Source: Actinomycetota bacterium
GTDB lineage: Bacteria > Actinomycetota > Humimicrobiia > Humimicrobiales > Humimicrobiaceae
NCBI GenBank assembly: GCA_028697935.1
Contig: JAQVEM010000001.1
Span: forward strand, 2,475 to 42,417
Reading direction: 5' to 3'
Length of the DNA stretch: 39,943 nucleotides
Below the pieces are notes generated by a model. That model ran no database searches. It had not been told where the DNA came from and saw only the letters and a program-made list of their open reading frames with translations. Both the position numbers and the translations under genes were made by a program. Position 1 is the first letter of the stretch. Each line of letters opens with the position of its first letter. Below are positions 18,773-27,916 of the stretch, one piece after another.

Positions 18773-19747
18773 TAAATTATATATTCCCGGTTTATATTTG
18801 GCTAAGTTTCGTGGATCGCTGAACCACTCTACTGTTTTTTCAAGACCTTCTCTTAAAGGATATTGAGGTTCATAACCAGTTAGTTCTTTTATTTTGGTGT
18901 TATCACATCTTAATCTGAAGACTTCAGAATGTTCGGGTCTTAACCTTTGTTCTTCAACTATAAGATTTGCATCACTGTGCATTATATCTTTAATCAATGC
19001 AAATAATTCTTTTATAGAAATCTCATCATTTGAACCGATATTTACGGTTTCACCAATTGCTTTATCGCATTTAGCTAATAAAATAAAGCCATTACAAATA
19101 TCTTTCACATAATTGAAATCACGAGTTGGAGTAGTATCACCAATCTTAATTTCTTTATTTCCACTAGCAATTTGAGTGATAATTGTCGGAATCACCGCCC
19201 TGGCAGATTGACGAGGACCATAAGTATTAAATGGACGAACTATAGTAACAGGAAGTTGATAAGCATAATAAAAGCTCGTAGCAATCGCATCAGCACCAAT
19301 TTTACTGGCACTATATGGTGATTGAGGTTGCAATGGATGTTTTTCATCTATGGGAACATATTGTGCGGTACCATAAACTTCGCTGGTAGAAGTTACTAAT
19401 ATTCTTTTGACCTTACAATCTTTAGCTGCTTGACAAATATTCAAAGTGCCTTTGATATTAGTATCTATAAAGCTTTGTGGAGCAATATATGAATAGGGAA
19501 TAGCAATCAATGCAGCTAAGTGGAATATAACATCTATCCCCTTACAAATTTCTCTACAATATGCTGGATCTCTTACATCTCCACAAACAATCTCTAAATT
19601 AGAAGTTTGTTGAATATCTTCCAGCCATCCCCAGTAATTAAAAGAATTATATTGAGCTAAAGCTCTAACATCATATCCTTCCGCTAATAAAGATTCTGTT
19701 AGATGTGACCCAATAAATCCATCAGCTCCCGTAACTAAAACTTTCAT
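18770..19747 (-). CDS. legB: LegB-type NAD-dependent 4,6-dehydratase
   Basis: The 325-aa SDR enzyme has VTGADGFIGSHL at residues 5-16, ALAQYNSFNYWGWLED, STSEVYGTAQYVPIDE, YSASKIGAD near residue 144 and RPFNTYGPRQSARAVIPT. These segments are near-diagnostic for LegB, the GDP-GlcNAc 4,6-dehydratase of the legionaminic acid route and its relatives. ATG 19747 is chosen over an upstream GTG because AAAGGA lies 6 nt before it. The usual partners LegC and LegI are not in the window. The stop codon is formed by a class 3 repeat. Two 5' fragments of the gene occur at 20076-20226 and 23406-23452. Confidence 0.88.
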   Translation of the reverse strand: MKVLVTGADGFIGSHLTESLLAEGYDVRALAQYNSFNYWGWLEDIQQTSNLEIVCGDVRDPAYCREICKGIDVIFHLAALIAIPYSYIAPQSFIDTNIKGTLNICQAAKDCKVKRILVTSTSEVYGTAQYVPIDEKHPLQPQSPYSASKIGADAIATSFYYAYQLPVTIVRPFNTYGPRQSARAVIPTIITQIASGNKEIKIGDTTPTRDFNYVKDICNGFILLAKCDKAIGETVNIGSNDEISIKELFALIKDIMHSDANLIVEEQRLRPEHSEVFRLRCDNTKIKELTGYEPQYPLREGLEKTVEWFSDPRNLAKYKPGIYNL

Positions 19748-19761
19748 ATCTTCCTTTCTTC

Positions 19762-20074
19762 TGTCCACGAATTTTCACAAATTAGCACGAATTATTATAA
19801 TTATCTAAATTTATTATAATCCAATTTTGCTATTTAATTAATTCAACTTTGCCAAATCTCTCAAAACCCTTATTCCCCTTGACTTACATTGAGGACAGGT
19901 AACGACGAGTATGTCGTTTATTCTGGAAAGTATCCATCCGCTCTCTGTCCTTACCCTCTCAACATTCTCAATACATGTAAAGCTTCAGCACGCTCCGACT
20001 ACACAAATTTTTCAATCCTCTAATCCCCTTTCAACCTTCTCTATTTCGTGTTAATTTGTGCAAATTCGTGGACT
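19762..20074. mobile_element. Non-coding 313-bp element with about 30-nt inverted class 3 ends
   Basis: The left end (19762-19791; units CCACGAATT, TTCACAAATT, AGCACGAA) matches the inverted right end (20045-20074) at 27 of 30 positions. The interior has no gene. It sits between the leader of full-length legB and the truncated legB copy, and cuts that copy after codon 51. It resembles a non-autonomous, MITE-like relative of the GxxExxY element at 18302-18772. Confidence 0.6.
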
Positions 20075-20075
20075 A

Positions 20076-20226
20076 AGTTAGAGGTTTGTTGAATATCTTC
20101 CAGCCATCCCCAATAATTAAAAGAATTATATTGAGCTAAAGCCCTAACATCATATCCTTCTGCTAATAAAGATTCTGTTAGATGAGACCCAATAAAACCA
20201 TCAGCACCCGTAACTAAAACTTTCAT
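20076..20226 (-). pseudogene. legB 5' fragment (51 codons)
   Basis: The first 51 codons of legB, about 93% identical at DNA level to 19597-19747, are fused at codon 51 to a class 3 array that adds about ten residues before a stop. It has its own AAAGGA before the ATG, with an upstream sequence unlike that of the full gene. The fragment lacks the catalytic and substrate-binding parts, so it is non-functional as an enzyme. Confidence 0.85.
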
Positions 20227-20336
20227 TTATTCAATCCTTTATATTATTCCATAAAAAAAATAGTGGTTAATTTATAAAGTATTTATTAAGTTTTTTTGTA
20301 TCAATTAATAAATCTTTTACTGTTCATAATGTAAGC

Positions 20337-21152
20337 CTATTTGGTATTATTAAACATAGTTTTAATTTGTTTTTGGATATCCGCTTTCAACTGCAATCTA
20401 TTTTGTTCCAGCTCATATTCCCCTGCATCTATTAAACTTTCTAAATAACTATTTATTTTATTAATTTCTTCTTTCATATCAATTTCTTTAATTACTTCTT
20501 CATATGTATCTTTATATTTTCTAAAATCCCTATTTATTATTACCATTTTGGAACCAAGTCTAAAATGTTCAGATAAAATTAATTTCCCTTTTTCTAACCT
20601 TGAGACACCACCAAAACCATATTTTATCTTTTTATGGGCAATTTTTTGGCACAAATATTCAATAATACTACCTATTAATGGTTCATATAAAAAATCCAAT
20701 CCCATCCCTATAGATAAATCGTTTAATCCAATATGAACAGCATCAATTCCATCTACATCAAGAATATCATCTACCCTTACTAGTGCTTGTGGAGTTTCAA
20801 GCAATAGGTATTTCATTGCTCTTTCACCAACAAGCTCAACAAAAATCTCCACTTCCTTCACTGTTTTAAACATAGGTAACATTATAATGTCAGCTTTTCT
20901 AGCAATTGATTCTTCTATTTCATTTTCTGTGCCTTCATAAATCGGATTAATTCTGACTAAACATTTTGATTTAGTAAGACATTTTTTTATTTTATCAATA
21001 TCTTCAATACTATGAGCAGAAATAACAGTATTTAACCCATTTTGTCTTTCTTTTTTTCCAATAATTTCAAGATCGACCATAATATCATCTATGCCACAAT
21101 ATTCAAAATATTGTGCTAATTTCACCTCGTTTGTTATAGATATATATTCCAT
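20337..21152 (-). CDS. HpcH/HpaI aldolase / citrate lyase family protein
   Basis: The 271-aa protein shows the TIM-barrel landmarks of the family: MVDLEIIGK, CLVRINPI, ADIIMLPMFKTVKEV, YLLLETPQAL (metal-binding Glu) and HIGLNDLSIGMGL with the metal-binding Asp. It then has a C-terminal helical extension of about 50 residues. Members perform reversible aldol cleavage or addition of pyruvate or acetyl-CoA units. It is the last gene of a three-gene operon, 12 nt after the aminotransferase, with AGAGG before its ATG. In this context it may form or cleave a hydroxy-oxo-acid, which is an inference. Confidence 0.82.
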   Translation of the reverse strand: MEYISITNEVKLAQYFEYCGIDDIMVDLEIIGKKERQNGLNTVISAHSIEDIDKIKKCLTKSKCLVRINPIYEGTENEIEESIARKADIIMLPMFKTVKEVEIFVELVGERAMKYLLLETPQALVRVDDILDVDGIDAVHIGLNDLSIGMGLDFLYEPLIGSIIEYLCQKIAHKKIKYGFGGVSRLEKGKLILSEHFRLGSKMVIINRDFRKYKDTYEEVIKEIDMKEEINKINSYLESLIDAGEYELEQNRLQLKADIQKQIKTMFNNTK

Positions 21153-21164
21153 ATTTAATTACCT

Positions 21165-22088
21165 CTATATTTTTATTAACCAATCATTATATTTAGGTTT
21201 TATTCCTCTAACTATTTCAAAATACAACTCTTTCAATGCTTTGGTAATACTCCCAACTTCGCCATTATTAACTAGATATTGATCTACACTTAATATGGGA
21301 AGAATTTCCACTGAAGTTCCAACAAAAAATATTTCGTCTGCAATATATAATTCAGTTCTATCAATCTCTCTTTCTTCTACTTCAATATCAAGCTCATATT
21401 TAGCAATTTTAATTAATGTATCCCTTGTAATACTTTCTAAGATAGAAGCTGTGATAGGTGGTGTAATTAATTTATGATTTCTTAGACAGAATAAACAGGC
21501 ACCTGGTCCTTCGGCAACTTTTCCATCTCTATTCAGAAAGATAGAAGAATCATAACCGTTCATTGTTGCTTCCAATAAGGCAAATCTACTATTTATATAA
21601 TTAGCTCCTGCCTTAATCCTGGGTGGAATATCAAATTCGCTAATTCTTTCCCAAGAAGAAATGCAACAGTTTATACCAGTTTTGTCTGAATATACTCTTC
21701 CTTTGGGATAAGGATATATTACAATTCCTATAGGGCTTAAAGAGCTCCAACTACCTTCTTCATCCAAAAACATACATATTTTCACATATAAATCTTCATT
21801 ATATTTATTTGCTTTAATAACATTTCTTAAATTATATATTATATATTCTTTACTAATCTTGTTGTCAATTTGAAATTTTATTAATTTTGATGATTGGAAC
21901 AATCTATTTATATGATCATTTAACCTGAAAGCATATAAGGAATTTTCCTCTTCATTATTATAACATCTAATTCCTTCAAAAACATTTATTCCATATTGCG
22001 CACTGGTATTCATAATATTAATTTTAGCTTCCTTATAAGGAATTATATCTCCTTTAAACCAAATTAACCTATTATTTGTGTTATTCAT
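21165..22088 (-). CDS. Class IV aminotransferase (branched-chain/D-amino-acid type)
   Basis: The 307-aa PLP enzyme of fold type IV has YGINVFEGIRCY near residues 33-44, RIKAGANYINS near 158-168 with the Schiff-base Lys, and KVAEGPGACLF near 190-200 with the PLP-contacting Glu, then FFVGTSVEILPI. These fit IlvE-like transaminases of normal length. AGGAG lies 7 nt upstream. Its place between a decarboxylase and an aldolase, within 14 and 12 nt, points to a dedicated pathway rather than general branched-chain metabolism. Confidence 0.87.
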   Translation of the reverse strand: MNNTNNRLIWFKGDIIPYKEAKINIMNTSAQYGINVFEGIRCYNNEEENSLYAFRLNDHINRLFQSSKLIKFQIDNKISKEYIIYNLRNVIKANKYNEDLYVKICMFLDEEGSWSSLSPIGIVIYPYPKGRVYSDKTGINCCISSWERISEFDIPPRIKAGANYINSRFALLEATMNGYDSSIFLNRDGKVAEGPGACLFCLRNHKLITPPITASILESITRDTLIKIAKYELDIEVEEREIDRTELYIADEIFFVGTSVEILPILSVDQYLVNNGEVGSITKALKELYFEIVRGIKPKYNDWLIKI

Positions 22089-22102
22089 ATTTATACTCCT
22101 AT

Positions 22103-23338
22103 TTATTCAAAATTATAGGTTTGGAAAATGTATTCAAATGTTTCAGCCTCTTTCAAAATATCAAATCCATCATTTCTTAAAGCAATGATGGGAACATTAG
22201 GAAAAATAAAAGGTGGTTTAAACACAATAGAATAGGACCCCACATTGTCAAAAACAAGATAATCACCTATACAAAGCTCTCCAGAATAATTTTTATAAAG
22301 ATAATCATCTTCTATGCAAGTATATCCCGATATGTCAATAGCATCATAATAATTTCTTTTTGTTTTATTTGTATCTATACTATATACAGATAGAGGCAAA
22401 TTTAGTTTAGTTGTTAACCGATGATAATTAATCTTTGATCCAGAGGTAATTGCAATATGTTTATCTTTAATAGTTTTAATCTCAATTACTTTACATACAT
22501 ATTGCATCGTGTTGGCTACTAAAGCTGTGCCTGGTTCTAATATTAATATTGGTTTATAATAACTTTGTGAAAAGTTATCCTGAAATTTTGTTGCTATTAT
22601 ATTGGCATAATCTTGATAATCAGCAACAGTATAGCCAAGTTGTTGTTTTATTTTGTCGTCTAATTTACCGCCTAATCCACCTCCTAAATCTATATAAAAT
22701 GGCTCATTATAATCAACAACCCTTTCATATATATCAAGCATTCTATTAACTTTTTCTTCATATACTTTTAAATCTCTATAAGGGAAATGACAATGTATCA
22801 TATTAAATCTGATATTTTTTATATTTTTTAACTCTTCTACTATTTGGAAAAATGACTCTTTGCTAGTATCAAATCCAAATCTGGAAAGTGGTGTATCATT
22901 TAACTCAAAATTACACCTCACTCCTAAATTAAAAACTTTACCCGGATATTTACTCGCAATCTTTTTTAGTAGAATAAATTCTGAATAATTATCTAAATTA
23001 ACTATACTCCCTTTAGTTAAATACTTTTCTAAAGATTTCTCTGGTTTATAAGGTCCATTTACAATGATATTTTCAGGATTAACTCCTACTTTAATAGCCA
23101 AATCATATTCCATTTCTGACACAACCTCTGCATATCCTCCCTCGTTATTAATTATCTTACATAATGCTGGAATATAATTAGTTTTATATGAATATGCGAT
23201 TTTTATCTTAGGGTAAATCAAAGTAAAAGCATCATAAAATTCATAAAAATTTGTTCTAAATTTTTCTATATCTATAATGTACCAGGAATCCCCTATTAAT
23301 TTTTCAATTTTATTTAATAAATTATAGTTTAATTTCAT
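22103..23338 (-). CDS. Group IV PLP decarboxylase (diaminopimelate/ornithine decarboxylase family)
   Basis: The 411-aa alanine-racemase-fold enzyme has IAYSYKTN at residues 47-54 with the PLP Lys52, IHCHFPYR near 183, DLGGGLGG near 219 (PLP phosphate), LILEPGTALVAN near 268 and a C-terminal GYTCIEDDYLY in place of the usual GPxCESGD, keeping the Cys and a Asp. The divergence in that substrate loop suggests a substrate other than diaminopimelate. It is the first gene of the trio with the class IV aminotransferase and HpcH/HpaI aldolase. Only a weak GAAG precedes the ATG. Confidence 0.82.
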   Translation of the reverse strand: MKLNYNLLNKIEKLIGDSWYIIDIEKFRTNFYEFYDAFTLIYPKIKIAYSYKTNYIPALCKIINNEGGYAEVVSEMEYDLAIKVGVNPENIIVNGPYKPEKSLEKYLTKGSIVNLDNYSEFILLKKIASKYPGKVFNLGVRCNFELNDTPLSRFGFDTSKESFFQIVEELKNIKNIRFNMIHCHFPYRDLKVYEEKVNRMLDIYERVVDYNEPFYIDLGGGLGGKLDDKIKQQLGYTVADYQDYANIIATKFQDNFSQSYYKPILILEPGTALVANTMQYVCKVIEIKTIKDKHIAITSGSKINYHRLTTKLNLPLSVYSIDTNKTKRNYYDAIDISGYTCIEDDYLYKNYSGELCIGDYLVFDNVGSYSIVFKPPFIFPNVPIIALRNDGFDILKEAETFEYIFQTYNFE

Positions 23339-23405
23339 ATATTATTTTTACTTCTATTATTAGGCTGATTAAAAGAGCAGTATTTTATAATTATTATTGT
23401 GTAAA

Positions 23406-23490
23406 AGATGTGACCCAATAAATCCATCGGCTCCCGTGACTAAAACTTTCATATCTTCGTTTCTTCTGTCCACGAATTTTCACAAATTTC
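23406..23490 (-). pseudogene. legB 5' fragment (15-16 codons) with leader and class 3 array
   Basis: The interval 23406-23452 encodes MKVLVTGADGFIGSHL, as in legB. The leader (AGAAACGAAGAT) and the adjoining class 3 array (GTCCACGAATTTTCACAAAT at 23468-23489) match those of full-length legB almost exactly. Gene end, leader and repeat therefore moved as a single piece. It lies in the gap between the decarboxylase and the flippase genes. Confidence 0.8.
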
Positions 23491-23565
23491 CTAATTAAAC
23501 TTTCTCAACCTTCTCAACCTTTACAATAACATTCAAATACTATGAACATTTAAATAATCTCTTAA

Positions 23566-25110
23566 TTAAGGTGCTACCGGTGTTGAAGAATGTCGTATTT
23601 GAAGTTTACGAATCCCTTGAATTATATAGCGCTTAATAGATTGACGCTCATAAAGGTCCATACCCAGATAATATATTGAAATAAAAAGAATTATTTCAGA
23701 GACAAGACTGATTAGAATAAAACGTAACCATCCATAAGAAAAGAAATTTTTAATTATAAAAAACGGAACAACGGATAAACTTACAAGTATTATTTTAAAA
23801 GTAGAATTTTTTAAAAATTCCATAACATCATAATTTAATATAGCTTTTAAAAGAATTAGATCTGTTATAAAGGTCAATGTTGCAGTAAGAAGATAAATAT
23901 AGCCAATAATATAAGGAGGATAACCTGCTTTAAATGCAAAATATGCTAAAGGTAGACCTAAAAGAGTAATGCTACTATATGTTATTTTAAATAGAGCTAT
24001 ATTTCCAGAGGCGTGAATGAAGGGACCAATGCCGTATTGACTAGCAAAAATAACAGATTTTAAAAGCATAGCTTGAACAAATATTGTAGTATACTCGGGA
24101 ACTTCTTTTAACCAAATATTAAGGATGAAATCCGTTTCTAAAAGGATGGGAAGCATAGGGATTGCCATTAAAAAGAAAGAATATTTAGATGCTAAAATTA
24201 CTAAATTACTGGCTCGTTTGTGTTCACCAGCGCTATAACTTTTTGTTATCTGGGGAACAACTGCTTGCCCTAAACTCTGAGCAAAAGATCTCACTATAGA
24301 ATTAACTTGATTAGCTATACCGAAACTGGCATTTAATATGGTTCCAAAAAAACGATTAATAATAATAGCTGCACCTTGATGTTCTCCAACTACGGCTGCA
24401 ACTTCAATTGAATTCAAACCTGTAAAACCCAGCATTTCTTTATACTTTTTCCAGTCTTTAGAAAAATTCCATTTAACCTCATTAAAATATGTTCTGAAAC
24501 AATAAATTATGTAAAGTATAAGTCTTAAAGCATGTATTATAGTTAGAAATATTACATATAATCTTAAATGATTATAAGGAAGATAAATTAGAGCTATAGA
24601 TAATAATAAAATCAGTATCTTATTTAATATTTCAATGGGAACGGTTATTGAAAATTTCTCTTTGGCTACCAATAAACCTTGAAATGGGGTCTCAATAATA
24701 ATGCAGATAGTAATGAGTGTGGAAAAAAGGAAAGTAAAGACTGCGTCATTCAATTTGCCTTCAGGAACATTAAGATAATTATAAATATAATATAATCCAA
24801 CGGTTAAGGAGAGAAAAAGAAATATTATACATAAAAGTAAGTGTATGGATAAACTTATATTAAATATATTATTTACATTACCATCAGGTTTCCCTTCTTC
24901 AAAGGCAATAAACCTATAAGTTGTTGTTATCATTATAGTATTTACAAATGCCATTAAAGAAACCACACCACCAACAACATTATATAGCCCATAATCAGAT
25001 ACCCCCAAAGCCATAAGTAAAAATCTGGAGGTAAAAAAACCAGCTACCATTGACACTACAAGACGAATGTAAAGATAAATACTGTTCTTTATTATAAGTT
25101 TATTGGACAT
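23566..25110 (-). CDS. Oligosaccharide flippase (Wzx-like, MOP superfamily)
   Basis: The 514-aa protein has about twelve hydrophobic helices. Its N terminus (IKNSIYLYIRLVVSMVAGFF, TSRFLLMALGVSDYGLYNVV, GGVVSL, TTTYRFIAFEEG) is the strongly conserved opening of polysaccharide-export MOP flippases. A central SFGIANQVNSIVRSFAQSLG helix is also typical. It would flip the undecaprenyl-linked repeat unit to the periplasm for the Wzy protein at 12784-14091. The start lies about 17 nt from the head of repeat island 2. Confidence 0.88.
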   Translation of the reverse strand: MSNKLIIKNSIYLYIRLVVSMVAGFFTSRFLLMALGVSDYGLYNVVGGVVSLMAFVNTIMITTTYRFIAFEEGKPDGNVNNIFNISLSIHLLLCIIFLFLSLTVGLYYIYNYLNVPEGKLNDAVFTFLFSTLITICIIIETPFQGLLVAKEKFSITVPIEILNKILILLLSIALIYLPYNHLRLYVIFLTIIHALRLILYIIYCFRTYFNEVKWNFSKDWKKYKEMLGFTGLNSIEVAAVVGEHQGAAIIINRFFGTILNASFGIANQVNSIVRSFAQSLGQAVVPQITKSYSAGEHKRASNLVILASKYSFFLMAIPMLPILLETDFILNIWLKEVPEYTTIFVQAMLLKSVIFASQYGIGPFIHASGNIALFKITYSSITLLGLPLAYFAFKAGYPPYIIGYIYLLTATLTFITDLILLKAILNYDVMEFLKNSTFKIILVSLSVVPFFIIKNFFSYGWLRFILISLVSEIILFISIYYLGMDLYERQSIKRYIIQGIRKLQIRHSSTPVAP

Positions 25111-25286
25111 AAGTTCTTCTTATATACTCTCACAGATTGCACAGATGACACAGATAAGGTCTCTCACAGATTACACAGATAACACAGATAAAAATTTATA
25201 ATAATAGGTTGTAAACATTAGCAGGATTACCTCACGCAGATTACGCTGATTTCGCAGATAAGTTCTCTCACAGATAGCACAGATAT

Positions 25287-25376
25287 AATTTATAATTAAA
25301 AATATGTTCATTTACAATGCATTAATGTTTGTAGCTAAATTTTATAGCTTTTAAATTGATCAATTAGCTCAATTTA
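25287..25376 (-). repeat. Spacer block B, copy 2 (inverted)
   Basis: Inverted copy of 151-240, sharing AATGCATTAATGTTTGTAGC-type sequence and the class 1 and class 2 flanks. Confidence 0.75.
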
Positions 25377-25850
25377 TCTCACGCAGATTACGCTGATTCC
25401 GCAGATATGGTCTCTCACAGATTACACAGATATCACAGATTATAATTATAATAAGATTGTTAAAACTGTATCAATTAATTAAAATTGCGTCTTATCGGCA
25501 TATATTAACATTCCCCTTGAATTAATTTTTAAAATCAGAATAAGTTCTTAGAGCATTACCATTCTCTATTCTAAAAAACTAATAAGGGCTTTTTTAAATA
25601 ACCGTTAGTATAAACCATGTTTCTATTCCAGATAAAATTATCATATCCATCAATTTCATTATAAGTGTTTTTAAAGTAATTCTGAAGTTAATTCATTATG
25701 ACGGTAAGAAATAGCACAATTTACATTATACATTAATTCTTTTAATTTCACTATAAATCCTTATCTGTGATATCTGTGATATCTGTGTTATCTGTGTTAT
25801 CTGTAACATAATTTTTTATATTTCACGCAGATATCGCAGATAACGCAGAT

Positions 25851-25997
25851 GGATGATTATAAATACATTATAATTTTAACTATATTGAATCTATTAAAAA
25901 ATATCTGAGCCAAATGATTTATTTCAATGACTATAAACTGCGATAAATACTTGAAGTGTTAGATGATTATTAATGTTATAATTATAAATTCTTTAAT
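25851..25997 (-). repeat. Spacer block C, copy 2 (inverted)
   Basis: Inverted, highly similar copy of 10171-10315, including its convergent class 2 flanks. Confidence 0.85.
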
Positions 25998-26128
25998 CTG
26001 CGGAATCAGCGTAATCTGCGTGCAGTAATTCTTCTAATATTAACATCTTATTATTATAAATTTATATCTGTGTTATCTGTGCTATCTGTGAGAGACCTCA
26101 TCTGCGATATCTGCGTGAAACATTAAAC

Positions 26129-27058
26129 TTATTTATAAAAATCAATTGTACGAGCTAGTCCTTCTTTAAAATCCACTTTCACTTCATAATCTAAGATTTC
26201 TTTGGCTTTGTCTATACTTGCCCAAGAATGTTTAACATCACCTGGTCTTTCAGGTGCAAACTGAGGTTCTATGTTCTTTCCCAGGATATCATTTATCATC
26301 TTTACTAAATCCAGAAGAGTATAGGATTCACCACAGGCAATATTTATTACTTCACCTGGAGCTTTTTCTGCGGTACAGGCTAAAATATTAGCCAGAACAT
26401 TGTTTTCAACATAGGTAAAATCACGCGATTGAGTGCCATCACCACAGATTATTGGTTCTTTATCTTCACTTATAAGTTTAATAAATTTAGGAATAACAGC
26501 ACTATATTGAGAGGTAGGATCTTGATTAGGACCAAATACATTGAAATAGCGAAGTGATGCGGTCTCCAACCCATATAAATTATAGTATATCTGACAATAT
26601 CTTTCCTGAGCATATTTGGTTAAAGCATAAGGAGACATTGGATTAACTGGCATAGTTTCTATCTTAGGAAGTGTTTCACTATTTCCATAAATAGAAGAAG
26701 AGGAAGCACAGATTACTCTTTTTACTCTAAATTCTTTTGCCGCCTCCAGGATATTAAGAGCACCCAGGATATTCACATCATTGGTTGTAATAGGGTCGTT
26801 AATAGAACGAGGCACCGAAGGAAGTGCTCCTTGATGCAGGATAAAATCAACTCCTTTAACGGCAGCTCTAACAATATGAAAACTTCTTAAATCCCCTTCT
26901 ATAACTGTTAAATGTGGATTGGTTATCAAAGGAAGAATATTATCACGTTTACCGGTGGCAAAATTATCCAACACCCGAACTTCCTGACCCTGCTTTAATA
27001 ACTCTTTCACTATATTGGAACCGATAAACCCTGCTCCACCTGTCACTAAATATTTCAT
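26129..27058 (-). CDS. UDP-GlcNAc/UDP-glucose 4-epimerase type SDR (WbpP-like)
   Basis: The 309-aa extended SDR has VTGGAGFIGSNI at residues 5-16, LHQGALPSVPRSI, CASSSSIYG, SPYALTKYAQE near residue 148 (Tyr and Lys of the catalytic YxxxK), LRYFNVFGPNQDP and GDGTQSRDFTYV. The ALPSVPRSIxDP segment is typical of the WbpP/TviC group that epimerises UDP-GlcNAc and related sugars at C4. GAGGAA lies before the ATG. The gene stands alone between two repeat islands, whose array heads face both of its ends. Confidence 0.87.
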   Translation of the reverse strand: MKYLVTGGAGFIGSNIVKELLKQGQEVRVLDNFATGKRDNILPLITNPHLTVIEGDLRSFHIVRAAVKGVDFILHQGALPSVPRSINDPITTNDVNILGALNILEAAKEFRVKRVICASSSSIYGNSETLPKIETMPVNPMSPYALTKYAQERYCQIYYNLYGLETASLRYFNVFGPNQDPTSQYSAVIPKFIKLISEDKEPIICGDGTQSRDFTYVENNVLANILACTAEKAPGEVINIACGESYTLLDLVKMINDILGKNIEPQFAPERPGDVKHSWASIDKAKEILDYEVKVDFKEGLARTIDFYK

Positions 27059-27079
27059 TATTTATTCCTCAATTTATAC

Positions 27080-27508
27080 CTCACGCAGATTACGCTGATT
27101 ACGCAGATTTCTTTATTTATAATTTGAGTGTCAAACATAATCTAAAGTTCTGAATTTATCTATGAATATTGCCAATAATATCAATTAATAGTTGGTTTGG
27201 AGATTTCTTTAACGAATTCAAGAGAGCTAAAATTATAAAGCATTATCATTCATTTATCTGCGTTATCTGCGATATCTAAGCACAGTATATTGTCATCTCA
27301 CGCAGATTACGCTGATTTCGCAGATTAAAGAATTTATAATAAGAATTATAATCATAATCTAAAATCCCAAAGTATTTTCTTATAATTTTGTAACTATACT
27401 CAATTATATGGCCTAAAGCTTTTTAAAGATTTCACTACAGTTAGATTAAATTATTAAACATAAAAACATCCATCTGCGTTATCTGCGCTATCTGCGTGAA
27501 ACATAACT
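27080..27508. repeat. Repeat island 3 (class 2 arrays with block D)
   Basis: It opens with CTCACGCAGAT, TACGCTGAT, TACGCAGAT facing the epimerase start and closes with inverted class 2 units (TCTGCGTTA, TCTGCGCTA, TCTGCGTGA) about 7 nt from the stop of GxxExxY protein 2. It contains block D (27108-27256) and a second class 2 pair around 27257-27330. Only class 2 arrays are present, unlike islands 1 and 2. No gene was seen. Confidence 0.8.
27108..27256 (+). repeat. Spacer block D, copy 2
   Basis: Diverged direct copy of 9977-10126 in the same context between class 2 arrays. Confidence 0.7.
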
Positions 27509-27511
27509 AAT

Positions 27512-27907
27512 TTATTGAAGATCTGGATGATGAATATCATTTGCTACTCTTATTATATTGTCTTTGATTGAATCAGTATTGAAATTGATCAGAAAACCTA
27601 AAGGTTTCTTTGCTATTTTTAGATAAGTTATCAATTGCTTATAATGAACTGGTAATAATGTATCAACAGATTTCAATTCGAGGATTACTTGATCATTTAT
27701 TAAAAAATCAAGTCTGTACTGAATTCCAAGGTTAACACCTTTGTATAGAACTTCTATGGGAACCTGATTTTCTACTTTCAGACCTCTATTATTTAATTCA
27801 ATTAAAAGAGCTTGCGCATAAATATTTTCAAGCAAACCCGGACCTAATATATTGTAAACCTCAAAAACTGAACCTCTGATTTGATAACTTATATCATTCA
27901 AATTCAT
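27512..27907 (-). CDS. GxxExxY protein 2 (PD-(D/E)XK-like)
   Basis: The 131-aa protein has GLLENIY at residues 24-30 for the GxxExxY motif, D67 (RLDFL), E77 and K79 (LELKS), then KQLITYLKI and LGFLINFN. All positions expected of a PD-(D/E)XK-like core are present. It lies between islands 3 and 4, whose class 2 array heads face both ends of the gene. The GAGAA of the upstream array head is the only Shine-Dalgarno-like sequence before its ATG. Similarity to proteins 1 and 3 is clear over the whole length. Confidence 0.85.
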   Translation of the reverse strand: MNLNDISYQIRGSVFEVYNILGPGLLENIYAQALLIELNNRGLKVENQVPIEVLYKGVNLGIQYRLDFLINDQVILELKSVDTLLPVHYKQLITYLKIAKKPLGFLINFNTDSIKDNIIRVANDIHHPDLQ

Positions 27908-27916
27908 TGTATTTTT

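Larger units (their letters stand above)
25127..26122. repeat. Repeat island 2 (class 1 and 2 arrays, blocks E, B, C)
   Basis: A gene-free island of about 1 kb. It opens with a class 1 array (CTCTCACAGAT, TGCACAGAT, GACACAGAT) facing the flippase start, and closes with an inverted class 2 array (TCTGCGATA, TCTGCGTGA) abutting the stop of the epimerase gene. It contains at least nine arrays. Spacer pieces include block E at 25190-25235, block B inverted at 25287-25376, block C inverted at 25851-25997 and block E inverted at about 26015-26065. The middle part, 25450-25755, is unique within the window and may be decayed coding sequence. Confidence 0.8.

Noticed and set aside
14088..19747. Complete legionaminic acid pathway, suggested by legB and the CBS-nucleotidyltransferase
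   Set aside because: LegC, LegG, LegI and a CMP-transferase are not found in the window, so only a shared early dehydratase step can be supported.
20076..20226. Recent target-site duplication of legB caused by the 313-bp element
   Set aside because: The two copies differ at about 7% of positions and have different leaders, so this is an old or separate duplication rather than a fresh target-site repeat.
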